This document shows positions 1 to 8,381 of a DNA stretch of 39,876 nucleotides, in pieces. The stretch is from JAEDES01 sp964616405 (GTDB lineage: Bacteria > Bacillota_I > Bacilli_A > RF39 > UBA660). A model generated the notes under the pieces. The model did no database searches, was not told the DNA's origin, and saw only the letters and a list, made by a program, of their open reading frames with translations. The DNA is taken from positions 1 to 39,876 of the forward strand of contig CAZTRE010000009.1 of NCBI GenBank assembly GCA_964616405.1, written 5' to 3'. A program made the translations under genes and the position numbers. The first letter of the stretch is position 1, and each line of letters starts with the position of its first letter.

Positions 1-39
1 AAAAAACAATTTATAGTAGTTTATTTTAATAAGTTGTGA

Positions 40-45
40 TATAAT
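40..45 (+). promoter_or_regulatory. Extended -10 promoter of the pheST T-box transcript
   Basis: TATAAT at 40-45 is preceded by TGA at 37-39 (an extended -10, TGn). No good -35 hexamer is visible at the right distance, which is tolerable for an extended -10. Transcription would start near 52, directly before the T-box leader. Confidence 0.55.
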
Positions 46-51
46 TAGTTT

Positions 52-266
52 ATATCGATGTTGATTAGGAAGTAGTAATAATTGATTATTTTATAGAGAA
101 CTCATGGTTGGTGGAAATGAGTAAATATAGGTTATGAATTCATCCTAGGAGTCCTTACTAATAATAAGCGTTACTTCGCGTTAAGAAGTTTTGAGTGTAT
201 AGTAGATAACTATAAAATAAGGTGGTACCGCGATTAGTTCGTCCTTATGTTATAGTTATTTTTTTT
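52..266 (+). promoter_or_regulatory. T-box riboswitch, phenylalanine-specific, upstream of pheST
   Basis: The leader has the T-box landmarks in order: an AGAGA-type element near 96-100, a GAATTCATCC specifier loop at 136-145 with a TTC (Phe) triplet at 139-141, and the conserved AAGGTGGTACCGCG box at 219-232. The intrinsic terminator pairs ATAACTATA (206-214) with TATAGTTAT (251-259) and ends in a T run to 266; the T-box bulge sequence lies inside it, as needed for the mutually exclusive antiterminator. Uncharged tRNA-Phe should pair with the specifier and the bulge and allow readthrough into pheS. The specifier agrees with the downstream phenylalanyl-tRNA synthetase genes. Confidence 0.93.
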
Positions 267-301
267 ATTAGTAAGTTAATTTTATGTGAGGAGTGAAAAA
301 T

Positions 302-1342
302 ATGAATATTGAAGTATTAAAAACAAGTATACTTAATGATTTGGAAAAAGTAAGTGATTTAAAACAACTAAATGATTTAAAAGTTGAATATTTAGGAAAA
401 AAAGGAAAAATTACAGAACTTAATCAAATGATTAAAGATGTACCAAATGAAGAAAAACGTGAATTTGGACAAAAAGTAAATGAACTTCGTACTTTATTTA
501 ATGATGGATATGAAAAATTAAAGAATGAATATGAGAGTGCTGCATTAAATGAAAAGTTGGCTAGTGATGCAATTGATATTAGTTTGCCAGCAACTAGTGT
601 TAAAGTTGGGGCTCCTAATATTTTGGAGAAGCTAATTGAAGAGGTTGAAGAAGTATTTATGTCTATGGGATATGATGTTGTAGATGGTCCGGAAATTGAA
701 GAAGATAAATATAACTTTGAAATGTTAAATATTCCAAAGGGTCATCCAGCAAGAGATGCTCAAGATACTTTCTATTTAGAAGGGGAAGAGATTTTACTTC
801 GTAGTCAGACATCTCCTGTTCAAGTACGTACAATGCTTAAAGGTAATGGAGAAACTCCTATTAGAATGATTTGCCCTGGAAAAACATATCGCCGTGATGA
901 TGACGATGCTACTCATTCACATCAATTTATGCAAATTGAGGGATTACTTGTTGATAAAGATATTAGTTTAAGCGATTTAAAAGGTACTATAGATGTTATT
1001 GCGAAGAAATTGTTTGGAAATGATGTTGAGACGAGATTTAGACCAAGTTATTATCAATTTACAGAACCTAGTGTAGAAGTTGATATTAGTTGTTTTAATT
1101 GTCATGGTAAAGGATGTAGCATTTGTAAGAAGACTGGTTGGATAACCGTAGCAGGAGCTGGAATGGTTCACCCTAATGTTCTTCGTATGAGTGGCTATGA
1201 TCCTGAAGTATGGAGTGGCTTTGCTTTCGGTTTTGGAGCTGAAAGATTAGCCATGCTTAAATATGATATTAATGACTTAAGAGTTTTTTATAATACTGAT
1301 TTAAGAGAAAGTAAGAATTTTGATAGAAGGGAGGCCGAATAA
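302..1342 (+). CDS. pheS: Phenylalanine--tRNA ligase alpha subunit
   Basis: Class II aminoacyl-tRNA synthetase catalytic subunit of the alpha2-beta2 PheRS; it charges tRNA-Phe in the cytosol. The 346-residue protein has the N-terminal coiled-coil arm (about 1-90) and then the catalytic core with GHPARDAQDTFY, RSQTSPVQVRTM and the C-terminal motif 3 FGFGAERLAMLKY. Length is normal for the family. I chose ATG 302 over GTG 293 because the ribosome binding site GTGAGGAG (286-293) sits 8 nt upstream and would overlap the GTG. It is followed after 1 nt by pheT and is controlled by the T-box at 52-266. Confidence 0.97.
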   Translation: MNIEVLKTSILNDLEKVSDLKQLNDLKVEYLGKKGKITELNQMIKDVPNEEKREFGQKVNELRTLFNDGYEKLKNEYESAALNEKLASDAIDISLPATSVKVGAPNILEKLIEEVEEVFMSMGYDVVDGPEIEEDKYNFEMLNIPKGHPARDAQDTFYLEGEEILLRSQTSPVQVRTMLKGNGETPIRMICPGKTYRRDDDDATHSHQFMQIEGLLVDKDISLSDLKGTIDVIAKKLFGNDVETRFRPSYYQFTEPSVEVDISCFNCHGKGCSICKKTGWITVAGAGMVHPNVLRMSGYDPEVWSGFAFGFGAERLAMLKYDINDLRVFYNTDLRESKNFDRREAE

Positions 1343-1343
1343 G

Positions 1344-3713
1344 ATGATAAGTTTAGAATGGGTAAAAGATTATATTGATATTAGTGATCAAGATTTAAAG
1401 GAGTTAGCAGTTAAAATTACAAAGGCTGGTATTAATGTTGAAAAAGTCATTACTAATGAGATGGATCATTTAGTAATAGGTGAAGTCATTGAATGTACTG
1501 CTCATCCTGACAGTGATCATATGCATGTTTGTCAAGTAAAAGTTGCCGACGATGAGGTGATACAAATTGTTTGCGGAGCTCCTAATGTACGTACTGGATT
1601 AAAGGTTGTAGTTGCCTTGCCGGGAGCAGTATTACCAGGAGATTTTACAATTAAGAAGAGTAAACTTCGTGGTGTTGAATCGAACGGAATGCTTTGTGCT
1701 CTTTATGAATTAGGGTTAGAGGAAAAAACAGAAGAGGCATATAATAGAGGAATCGAAGAATTAGGTAGCGATGCAGTTGTTGGAACGTCCCCAATTGCTT
1801 ATTTAGGACTTGATGATACTTTATATGAACTTGATATTCATAAACATCGTAATAATGACTGCTATTATCATATTGGATTTGCTTATGAAATTGGGGCAAT
1901 TTTAAATAGAAGAGTTAAGTTACCAGAGATTATTTATAAGACAATTGATGAAAATATTAGTGATCATTTTAGCTTGAAAGTAGAGACAGAAAAGTGTCCA
2001 TATTATTTAGCTAAGATGGTAAAAGGTGTTGAAATAGGAGAAAGTCCAGAATTTATTAAGAGACGTCTTATTGCTGCTGGAATGCGTCCTATTAATAATG
2101 TAGTAGATATTTCTAATTATGTAATGTTAGAGTTTGGACAACCACTTCATTTTTTTGATAAAAATAAGCTAGGAGAAAAAATTGTTGTTAGAGATGCTAA
2201 AGATGGTGAAAAAATTACTACATTAGATGGTGTTGAAAGAAGTTTAAAGAGTAGCGATATAGTTATTACTGATGGAGAAAAACCAGTATGTATCGCTGGA
2301 GTTATGGGTGGAGAAAATACTGATGTTGATGAAAATACAGAAGATATATTAATTGAATCAGCTATTTTTGATGCCGTTAGTATTCGTTATACAGCAAATA
2401 ACTTAGATCTTAGAAGTGAAGCTTCTATTAGATATGGTAAAGGACTAAGCTATGAATATACAGAAATGGCAATTAATAGAGCTTGTCATCTATTAGAAAA
2501 GTATGCAAATGCGAAGGTATTAACTGGCGTAGTTAGTTATGATAAAATTGATAAGACACCTAAGAAGGTTGAATTTATTCCAGATGATGTTAATAAATTA
2601 TTGGGTATTACAATTAGTGAAGAAGATATGAAAGTGGAACTTGAAAGATTAGAATTTGCTTATGAAGTAAATAATGGTAAATTCTTGGTAACTATTCCAC
2701 AAAGACGTCTTGATATTGATCCTAATGTTAATGACATTGCGGAAGAGATCGGTAGACTTTATGGATATCATAATTTAGTTAGTACAATGCCAAATGTTCC
2801 TATTAGACGTGGCGAATATATTGGTGATGTAAAATATCGTAAAATGATTTCAAAAAGACTTAGAGGTCTTGGATTAAATGAAGTTAAAACATACACCTTA
2901 GTTTCTCCGGAAATGGCAGCCTTATATGATGATAAAAGAGAAAATGTTTTTTTACCAAATCCAATGAGTAATGATAAGAGTGTTGTTAGAACGACGCTTG
3001 TTCCTTCATTATTAAATGTTTATAATTATAATAAGAAGCGTAAGGTAAAAGATATAGCTTTATATGAAATATCTAAGGTTTATGATAAAAGTTATCAGGA
3101 AATTAGCTTAATTACTGGATTATTTTCTGGAAACTATACAAGTAATGGATGGAGTAATCCTGTAAAATATGATTTCTATATCGTTAAGGGAATCATTGAA
3201 AATATTTTAGATTTTATGGGATTTAAAAATAGATATAGTTTTGAAGTTGGAGATGCTAATATTTTACATCCAGGAGTAAGTGCAAATATTTTACTTGATA
3301 GAGTAAAGATTGGTGTTATTGGACGTGTTCATCCTAGTGTTTGTAAAGATGAAGTTTATGTATTTGAATTATCCTTAAATGCCTTGATGAGTAAGATTAA
3401 GCCACTTAAGTTTAAGGGAGCTCCTAAATACCCAGGAATAGAAAAAGACATGGCTTTTGTCTTAAAGAAAGACATTACCGCTGGAGAAGTAATGGATACT
3501 ATTAAAAGAGCTGGTGGAAGATTACTACAAAGTATTTCAGTATTCGATGTATATACTGGTGAAAATGTAGGAGAAGATGAAAAGTCATTAGCATTCAAAC
3601 TTAACTTTATGGATGCAACTAGAACATTAACTGATGATGAAGTTATGAGTGTATTTAATAATATTATTAATCATGTTGAAAATACACATAATGCTAAATT
3701 ACGTGATAAATAA
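1344..3713 (+). CDS. pheT: Phenylalanine--tRNA ligase beta subunit
   Basis: Non-catalytic partner of PheS, 789 residues, full length. Domains in order: N-terminal region, EMAP/OB-fold tRNA-binding domain (VGEVIECTAHPDSDHMHVCQ, about 38-150), B3/B4 editing domains, B5 domain (about 400-470), catalytic-like core, and the C-terminal ferredoxin-fold anticodon-binding domain (PKYPGIEKDMAFV, about 695-789). ATG 1344 is 1 nt after the pheS stop, with an AGGGAGG ribosome binding site inside the end of pheS; upstream in-frame starts lie within pheS. The operon ends at the hairpin at 3717-3750. Confidence 0.97.
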   Translation: MISLEWVKDYIDISDQDLKELAVKITKAGINVEKVITNEMDHLVIGEVIECTAHPDSDHMHVCQVKVADDEVIQIVCGAPNVRTGLKVVVALPGAVLPGDFTIKKSKLRGVESNGMLCALYELGLEEKTEEAYNRGIEELGSDAVVGTSPIAYLGLDDTLYELDIHKHRNNDCYYHIGFAYEIGAILNRRVKLPEIIYKTIDENISDHFSLKVETEKCPYYLAKMVKGVEIGESPEFIKRRLIAAGMRPINNVVDISNYVMLEFGQPLHFFDKNKLGEKIVVRDAKDGEKITTLDGVERSLKSSDIVITDGEKPVCIAGVMGGENTDVDENTEDILIESAIFDAVSIRYTANNLDLRSEASIRYGKGLSYEYTEMAINRACHLLEKYANAKVLTGVVSYDKIDKTPKKVEFIPDDVNKLLGITISEEDMKVELERLEFAYEVNNGKFLVTIPQRRLDIDPNVNDIAEEIGRLYGYHNLVSTMPNVPIRRGEYIGDVKYRKMISKRLRGLGLNEVKTYTLVSPEMAALYDDKRENVFLPNPMSNDKSVVRTTLVPSLLNVYNYNKKRKVKDIALYEISKVYDKSYQEISLITGLFSGNYTSNGWSNPVKYDFYIVKGIIENILDFMGFKNRYSFEVGDANILHPGVSANILLDRVKIGVIGRVHPSVCKDEVYVFELSLNALMSKIKPLKFKGAPKYPGIEKDMAFVLKKDITAGEVMDTIKRAGGRLLQSISVFDVYTGENVGEDEKSLAFKLNFMDATRTLTDDEVMSVFNNIINHVENTHNAKLRDK

Positions 3714-3716
3714 AAT

Positions 3717-3750
3717 AAAAGGATTAACTTTTAAGAAGTTGATCCTTTTT
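3717..3750. terminator. Bidirectional intrinsic terminator between pheT and sspI
   Basis: AAAAGGATTAACTT and GAAGTTGATCCTTTT form a near-perfect hairpin with a T run downstream on the plus strand and an equivalent T run on the minus strand. It serves the convergent pheT and sspI units and overlaps the last codons and stop of sspI. Confidence 0.85.
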
Positions 3751-3946
3751 GTATATGTTGTTTAATTAAGTCAATAATAGTATTTTTTAATTCTTGATCG
3801 GCTTGTTCCCATACAAGTTCAAAAAATACCCCTAATCCTGGGAGCGTTATCTCATCTTTTGACGCAATTGATTCATCGATAGCTGCTTTTAAGGCTTGAT
3901 AGTCGTCTCCTTTAAAATTATTAATTATGTGTTCTCTTATAGACAT
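3731..3946 (-). CDS. sspI: Small acid-soluble spore protein SspI
   Basis: A 71-residue protein of the minor SASP I family, packed in the forespore core. It carries the family hallmark LPGLGVFFELVWEQAD (about 36-51; B. subtilis SspI has LPGLGVLFEVIWKNAD) after an acidic helix. ATG 3946 (minus strand) has a strong AGGAGGAATGCTTC ribosome binding site. Neighbourhood supports the call: in B. subtilis sspI lies beside a SpoU-family methyltransferase gene and pheST, and here it lies between pheT and such a gene. A sigma-G-like promoter precedes it. This is the only direct sporulation marker in the window. Confidence 0.88.
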   Translation of the reverse strand: MSIREHIINNFKGDDYQALKAAIDESIASKDEITLPGLGVFFELVWEQADQELKNTIIDLIKQHIQKGSTS

Positions 3947-3966
3947 GAAGCATTCCTCCTCATATA

Positions 3967-3996
3967 TATAATGTGGTAATAATTAAATTTTATACA
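3967..3996 (-). promoter_or_regulatory. Sigma-G-type forespore promoter of sspI
   Basis: Read on the minus strand, TGTATA (3991-3996), a 17-nt spacer, then CATTATA (3967-3973). The B. subtilis sigma-G consensus is TGAATA-17/18-CATACTA, so five of six and six of seven positions agree. The position, about 20 nt before the ATG, and the SASP gene downstream fit forespore-specific transcription. Confidence 0.7.
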
Positions 3997-4082
3997 AATA
4001 AAAAGATTAGGATTTGTTTGGTTGTTGGGGAGAAAACTTTATTTTTTAAGAGTTTTATTGTAGAATATAGGTGGTGATTGAT

Positions 4083-4721
4083 ATGCAATTGGATGTTGAT
4101 GGCACTTATTATAATATTATTATTGAAAAAAAAGCTGGAAATAGAAATACTTATATAAGAGTAAAAAAAGATTTAACAGTTCAGGTTACAACAAATAAAT
4201 TCACGAGTGACAAAGCTATTATGAAGTTGATTGAAGATAATTATCAAAAAATTGTTAAGATGATAGAGGCACAATTAAAGAAAAATAGTAATAATGAGGG
4301 CTTTTTCTATTTAGGGAAAAAGTATGAAATTGTGTATGCTTCATTTGGTGATATAACATTTGGTGAAGATAGAGTTTTTATTAATAAAAAGTTAGATATT
4401 GATAAATGGTATAGAGAACAAGCTAAGATTTTATTTCAAGAACATTTTGATATGATGTATGAGAAGTTTTCAAGAAGAATTCCTTATCCTGATTTAAGAA
4501 TTAGAAAGATGACAAGTAGATGGGGAGTTTGTAATATTAGGACAAAGGTTATTACACTTAATTTAGAACTTATTAAAAGAGATACTAAATATTTAGATTA
4601 TGTTATTGTGCATGAGTTAAGTCATTTGATATATGGAGATCATTCTTCGGCTTTTTGGAAATTAGTTGGAGAGAATATGAAGGACTATAAGAAGTATCGT
4701 GAGGAGATGAAGGAGTTTTGA
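4083..4721 (+). CDS. YgjP-like (DUF45, M48-related) metallopeptidase
   Basis: Predicted soluble zinc metalloprotease of the YgjP/DUF45 family. The key motif is the HExxH helix in VIVHELSHLIYGDHSSAFW, with a further His in the GDHS segment as the third ligand, preceded by the family block MTSRWGVCN (MxxxWG). 212 residues is near the usual length. ATG 4083 is chosen because AGGTGG (4069-4074) is 8 nt upstream; GTG 4071 would destroy that site. The stop TGA overlaps the ATG of the next gene (TGATG at 4719-4723), so it is translationally coupled to the RNA methyltransferase. The substrate is unknown for most members. Confidence 0.85.
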   Translation: MQLDVDGTYYNIIIEKKAGNRNTYIRVKKDLTVQVTTNKFTSDKAIMKLIEDNYQKIVKMIEAQLKKNSNNEGFFYLGKKYEIVYASFGDITFGEDRVFINKKLDIDKWYREQAKILFQEHFDMMYEKFSRRIPYPDLRIRKMTSRWGVCNIRTKVITLNLELIKRDTKYLDYVIVHELSHLIYGDHSSAFWKLVGENMKDYKKYREEMKEF

Positions 4722-5461
4722 TGGTAGTTACTAGTTTGGAAAATGAACGAGTTAAAAGATTTTGCAAGTTACAGAAAAGAAAATATCGCGAAGAATATAA
4801 AGAATATATTGTTGAAGGGGAACATTTAGTACTAGAAGCTTATAAAAGTGGGGTAATAAAAGAGTTACTTGTGATGGAAGGGTGTGAGGCAGTAGTTCCC
4901 GCTTTAAATATTAATTATTATAGTAAAGAAGTAATGAAGAAAATATCTTCAATGGATACTCCTCCTACAGTAATGGCATTATGTGATAAAAGAGAAAATA
5001 ATGAATTAAAAGGAAATAAAATTTTAATTTTAGATGGTATTCAAGATCCAGGTAATTTAGGAACAATTATACGTAGTGCTTTAGCTTTTGGAATTGAGAC
5101 AATTGTATTAGATGAAAATACAGTTGATTTATATAACCCAAAGGTTTTAAGAGCGACACAAGGAATGTTTTTTCATATTAACATTATTACTATTAACGGA
5201 GTAGAGGTTATTAATACTTTGAGGAGTAAAGGTTTTGCAGTGTATGGTACAAATGTGGATATGGGAGAAGATGTTAGAACATTAAAGGCAGCTGAGAAAG
5301 AAAGGTTCGCTTTAGTAATGGGTAATGAAGGTAATGGTGTTCGAAAAGAGATTAGTAAACTTTGTACGAAAGATTTATATATAAGTATGAATGAGTGTGT
5401 TGAAAGTCTAAATGTAGCGATCGCAACATCGATTTTACTTTATGAATTGGGGAGAAAATAA
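4721..5461 (+). CDS. TrmH/SpoU-family RNA 2'-O-methyltransferase
   Basis: SPOUT-fold RNA ribose methyltransferase using S-adenosylmethionine. An N-terminal substrate-binding domain (about 1-95, beginning TSLENERVKRFCKLQKRKYR) precedes the SpoU domain with the three family motifs LDGIQDPGNLGTIIRSA, LVMGNEGNGVRKEI and MNECVESLNVAIATSILLYE. These bind SAM through the C-terminal trefoil knot. 246 residues, typical of the YsgA/RlmB-like group; the exact rRNA or tRNA target cannot be told. ATG 4721 overlaps the previous stop and the gene ends in TAATG, overlapping rimM by 1 nt. Confidence 0.92.
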   Translation: MVVTSLENERVKRFCKLQKRKYREEYKEYIVEGEHLVLEAYKSGVIKELLVMEGCEAVVPALNINYYSKEVMKKISSMDTPPTVMALCDKRENNELKGNKILILDGIQDPGNLGTIIRSALAFGIETIVLDENTVDLYNPKVLRATQGMFFHINIITINGVEVINTLRSKGFAVYGTNVDMGEDVRTLKAAEKERFALVMGNEGNGVRKEISKLCTKDLYISMNECVESLNVAIATSILLYELGRK

Positions 5462-5943
5462 TGAAGAAGATTTTAATTGGAAAAGTAGTATCAACTCATG
5501 GAATAAAGGGTGAAGTTAAAATACTAAGTGATTTTCAATTTAAAAACAAAGTATTTAAAGTTGGAAATAAATTGATAATAGATGATGAATTATTTGAAAT
5601 TAAGACTTATCGTCACCACAAAAACTTTGAAATGGTTACATTGAATGATTATAAAGATATTAATGAAGTGTTATTTTTAATCAAAAAGAAAGTTTATATT
5701 GATGAGGATACTTTAAATCTTGAAAATGATGAAGTGTTGGATGAGGAATTAATTAATTATAGTGTGGTAACATTTGATGGACAAAGAGGGAAAATAAAAG
5801 AAGTATTTTTAGCGAGTCCAACTAATAAAATTATTAGAGTACAATTTGAAAAAGAGGTTTTAATACCATTTAGAGAACCGCTTATTAAAAAAATAGATAA
5901 AGAAAGAAAAGAAGTAGTTGTAGAACTTATAAGTGGTATGTAA
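5461..5943 (+). CDS. rimM: Ribosome maturation factor RimM
   Basis: 16S rRNA processing factor that binds S19 during 30S maturation. The N-terminal RimM beta-barrel begins ILIGKVVSTHGIKGEVKI (GxxxxxHGxxGE pattern, residues about 5-20), and the C-terminal PRC-barrel domain ends with LIPFREPLIKKID. 160 residues, slightly short but complete. The ATG overlaps the preceding stop (TAATG). Directly followed by trmD, the usual order in bacteria. Confidence 0.93.
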   Translation: MKKILIGKVVSTHGIKGEVKILSDFQFKNKVFKVGNKLIIDDELFEIKTYRHHKNFEMVTLNDYKDINEVLFLIKKKVYIDEDTLNLENDEVLDEELINYSVVTFDGQRGKIKEVFLASPTNKIIRVQFEKEVLIPFREPLIKKIDKERKEVVVELISGM

Positions 5944-5954
5944 GGAGGGATTGG

Positions 5955-6623
5955 ATGAAGCTTGATATTTTAACATTGTTTCCGGAGATGTTTCAGGGAC
6001 CATTTAGTGAATCAATAATTAAAAGAGCAATAGATGAAGAAAAAATAGAAATTAATATTCATAATTTTCGGGATTATACTGAGGATCCTCATAAAAAGGT
6101 AGATGATACTCCTTATGGTGGAGGGGCTGGAATGGTTCTTACTTGTCAGCCAATATTTGATTGTATTGAAAAGATTAGAACGCCAGAGGCAAAGGTTATT
6201 TTACTTACTCCAGCAGGAATTCCTTATAAACAAAAAATTGCTTATGACTTGTCAAAAGAGAAGCATTTGATTATAATATGTGGTCATTATGAGGGCTTTG
6301 ATGAGCGAATTTGTTCTATTGTGGATATGGAAATTAGTATTGGAGATTATGTTTTAACAGGAGGAGAAATCCCGGCAATGGTATTGGTGGATTCAATTGG
6401 AAGATTAATTCCAGGGGTTATTACAGAGGCTTCTCATATAGAAGATTCTTTTAATGAAAATTATTTGCTTGACTATCCAACTTATACAAAACCAAGAAAT
6501 TTTAGAGGTATGGAAGTGCCAGAAGTATTATTATCAGGAGATCATAAAAAAATTGCAGAATATAGATTAGAAGAGAGTGTTAAGAGGACTAAGGCAAGAA
6601 GACCGGACTTATTAGAAAAGTAG
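5955..6623 (+). CDS. trmD: tRNA (guanine-N1-)-methyltransferase TrmD
   Basis: SPOUT methyltransferase that makes m1G37 in tRNAs reading CNN/UGG/CGG codons. Recognisable from MKLDILTLFPEMF, the substrate loop DDTPYGGGAGMV, CGHYEGFDERI and the SAM-knot motif GDYVLTGGEIPAMVLVD. 222 residues; the C-terminal helical domain is a little short relative to the 240-residue enzymes but complete through VKRTKARRPDLL. The ribosome binding site AAGGAGGG (5942-5949) overlaps the end of rimM. rplS, which often follows trmD, is here displaced to 10.1 kb by the exported-protein cluster. Confidence 0.96.
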   Translation: MKLDILTLFPEMFQGPFSESIIKRAIDEEKIEINIHNFRDYTEDPHKKVDDTPYGGGAGMVLTCQPIFDCIEKIRTPEAKVILLTPAGIPYKQKIAYDLSKEKHLIIICGHYEGFDERICSIVDMEISIGDYVLTGGEIPAMVLVDSIGRLIPGVITEASHIEDSFNENYLLDYPTYTKPRNFRGMEVPEVLLSGDHKKIAEYRLEESVKRTKARRPDLLEK

Positions 6624-6633
6624 GTGGAAATAT

Positions 6634-7065
6634 ATGTATACTATTAAAGAGATCGAGTGTAGCGGAGAAATAATAGAATGGAATGAATTTAAGGGCTTTT
6701 TGATGACTTCACGTAATGGTTTTCGCATTAATAATGAAGTCATAAAAAAGATTAATGTTGTTTCTAAAAAATTGGCTAGTGGTCCAGCTACTAAGAAAGT
6801 TATGAAAAAGTATAGTGCATTGATTACAATTTTAACAGATCTTATTATTAGTGATGATGAAACGGGAGATGCTTTTAGAGAAGCCCTAAATCATATTGAA
6901 AAATTTCGTTTAGAAATAAAAGTAAAGTATCGAGAGTTTTTAAAAAGAAAAGAGTTAGAGTTAATGTCAAAGCAATTAGCAACATTAAAAAAGGAAGCTG
7001 AAAATAGGCTCTTAGAAATAAGTGAAGAATTACTAGCATCTAAAAATAATGGCAAAGGAAAGTAG
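6634..7065 (+). CDS. Hypothetical protein following trmD
   Basis: A 143-residue soluble protein I do not recognise. The sequence is strongly helical and charged, with a likely coiled coil at about 95-140 (many K/E/L heptad positions, ending in a Lys/Gly-rich tail), and has no signal peptide or membrane segment. ATG 6634 has a TAGGTGG ribosome binding site overlapping the trmD stop, so it is the last gene of the ygjP-to-trmD run. The operon position suggests a link to RNA or ribosome metabolism, but that is inference only. Confidence 0.75.
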   Translation: MYTIKEIECSGEIIEWNEFKGFLMTSRNGFRINNEVIKKINVVSKKLASGPATKKVMKKYSALITILTDLIISDDETGDAFREALNHIEKFRLEIKVKYREFLKRKELELMSKQLATLKKEAENRLLEISEELLASKNNGKGK

Positions 7066-7092
7066 AAGAGCCCGCAGTGGTTTCTTTTTTTT
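7066..7092 (+). terminator. Weak candidate terminator
   Basis: AAGAGCC and GGTTTCTT can pair imperfectly around CGCAGT and are followed by a run of T. The stem has G-U pairs and a bulge, so this is a modest call, supported by its position at the operon end before a fresh promoter. Confidence 0.4.
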
Positions 7093-7096
7093 CTGA

Positions 7097-7125
7097 TTGT
7101 GAAAGATTTAAAAATATGATATAGT
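7097..7125 (+). promoter_or_regulatory. Sigma-A promoter for the camelysin-like pair
   Basis: TTGTGA (7097-7102), 17-nt spacer, TATAGT (7120-7125), with TGA just before the -10 (extended -10). It lies about 30 nt before the ATG at 7156. Confidence 0.6.
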
Positions 7126-7155
7126 TTTTATAGAATAAGAAAGAGGTGGGCTTAT

Positions 7156-7695
7156 ATGTTTAAGAAGAATAAAGATATAAAAGTTATGGCATTATTTGCG
7201 CTTGGTTTATCTGTAATTGGCGTTGTTTTTGCTTGTGTTACGATGAAGGTGGCGTTAGCTACTAAGACACCAGAGATGGTATGGGATCTTAAATTTTCAG
7301 ACTTAGTAGTTGAAAAGAAGGGCAATGCTTCTTCCAGTCAGCCTAATGTTAATGTTACAAGTATCGATAACATTAAAGTTAAATTAATGCGTGAAGGTGA
7401 TAGTGTTATTTATAGATTTAAAATAAAAAATAAAGGATCAGTTGATGCGAAGTTAAAGGTGATGAGTAAAATGAACCCCACTTGTTCTGTTATTAATAAG
7501 ATTTTGACAATTGATGCCTGTAGAAATGTTTCTTATACTTTGACTTATAATGATGGAACTACACTTACAAATGCCGATGTAATTAAGGCTGGAACTAGTA
7601 AAGAAATAATTATGAAAATTGAATATTTAGGTAAAGAATTTACTGAAGTAGAAATAACTGATTTAGATTTGATGTTATTATTTGAACAAGTGTAG
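7156..7695 (+). CDS. Exported camelysin/TasA-like protein
   Basis: A 179-residue protein with a positively charged start (MFKKNKDIK), one hydrophobic segment (about 9-33) and a beta-rich extracellular domain. The block EGDSVIYRFKIKNKGSVDAKL resembles the 'N-x-G-x-x-x-A-x' strand of TasA/CalY/camelysin-type proteins that carry SipW-type signal peptides. Two Cys (in PTCSVIN and IDACRN) could form one disulfide. The following gene starts 12 nt after its stop and encodes a similar protein. Assignment to a fibre-forming or adhesin role is inference; fold resemblance is moderate. Confidence 0.65.
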   Translation: MFKKNKDIKVMALFALGLSVIGVVFACVTMKVALATKTPEMVWDLKFSDLVVEKKGNASSSQPNVNVTSIDNIKVKLMREGDSVIYRFKIKNKGSVDAKLKVMSKMNPTCSVINKILTIDACRNVSYTLTYNDGTTLTNADVIKAGTSKEIIMKIEYLGKEFTEVEITDLDLMLLFEQV

Positions 7696-7707
7696 TTGGT
7701 GGTATTA

Positions 7708-8268
7708 ATGATAAGAGTGAAGAGTAGAGACTTTTTATTGATGATATGTGGTCTTTTGCTTCTAGTAATTGCTTTAGTTACAGTTATTGGTAATGTTATT
7801 GTAGATGCCCGGGAGATAAGTGATGTCGAACGAGAGAGAGATGTTGCTAAAAATATTAAGTCGGCATCTATTAATGTTAGGGTAACTGGAAAAGGTAATT
7901 TTGTAGAAAAGGGGCCTAAATACAAAGATTTAGTTATTTCAGATTATAATGTTAAATTATTGCATAACGGAGACTCTGTTAAATATGAATTGCTACTTTG
8001 TAATGATGATAACGAAGATGTTTTAGTACAAGGTATTTCGATGGAAAATGTAATTTGTAGTGATCAGAATGGTAATGAGAAATCATGTGATAAAGTAAAA
8101 ATAAATAAAAGTGTTTATATAGATAATCAGGAAGTAGTAGGAGTACTTTCTTTAAAACGTAATTCTTGTGCTTCAGTGATTATTGAAACAAAGTATGAGA
8201 AAACTTTTTTAGAAAGGGAAATAATTGTTCATATTGATCAATTTATTCTTAATATTAAAGCCATATAA
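7708..8268 (+). CDS. Exported protein, divergent partner of the upstream camelysin-like gene
   Basis: A 186-residue protein with a basic N-terminus (MIRVKSRDF), a hydrophobic segment (about 8-28) and an extracellular beta-rich region containing LLHNGDSVKYELLLCNDDNEDV, the same strand pattern as its upstream neighbour (REGDSVIYRFKIKN). Four Cys, likely in disulfides. ATG 7708 is chosen because GGTGGT (7698-7703) gives proper spacing; GTG 7696 would overlap it. The hairpin at 8272-8297 ends the pair. Confidence 0.6.
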   Translation: MIRVKSRDFLLMICGLLLLVIALVTVIGNVIVDAREISDVERERDVAKNIKSASINVRVTGKGNFVEKGPKYKDLVISDYNVKLLHNGDSVKYELLLCNDDNEDVLVQGISMENVICSDQNGNEKSCDKVKINKSVYIDNQEVVGVLSLKRNSCASVIIETKYEKTFLEREIIVHIDQFILNIKAI

Positions 8269-8271
8269 AAG

Positions 8272-8297
8272 TAATACGAAGTGTCGTATTATTTTTT
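8272..8297 (+). terminator. Intrinsic terminator after the camelysin-like pair
   Basis: TAATACGA (8272-8279) pairs perfectly with TCGTATTA (8284-8291) around a 4-nt loop, followed by a T run. Confidence 0.8.
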
Positions 8298-8306
8298 AAT
8301 TTTTAG

Positions 8307-8334
8307 TTGTTTATTTAGTAAAATATGGTATACT
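8307..8334 (+). promoter_or_regulatory. Sigma-A extended -10 promoter before the DUF5305-like gene
   Basis: TTGTTT (8307-8312), 16-nt spacer, TATACT (8329-8334), with TGG directly before the -10. Confidence 0.6.
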
Positions 8335-8381
8335 TTATATATGATATAGGGGTGTGTAGGAAAACTATTGGGGTGATATTA

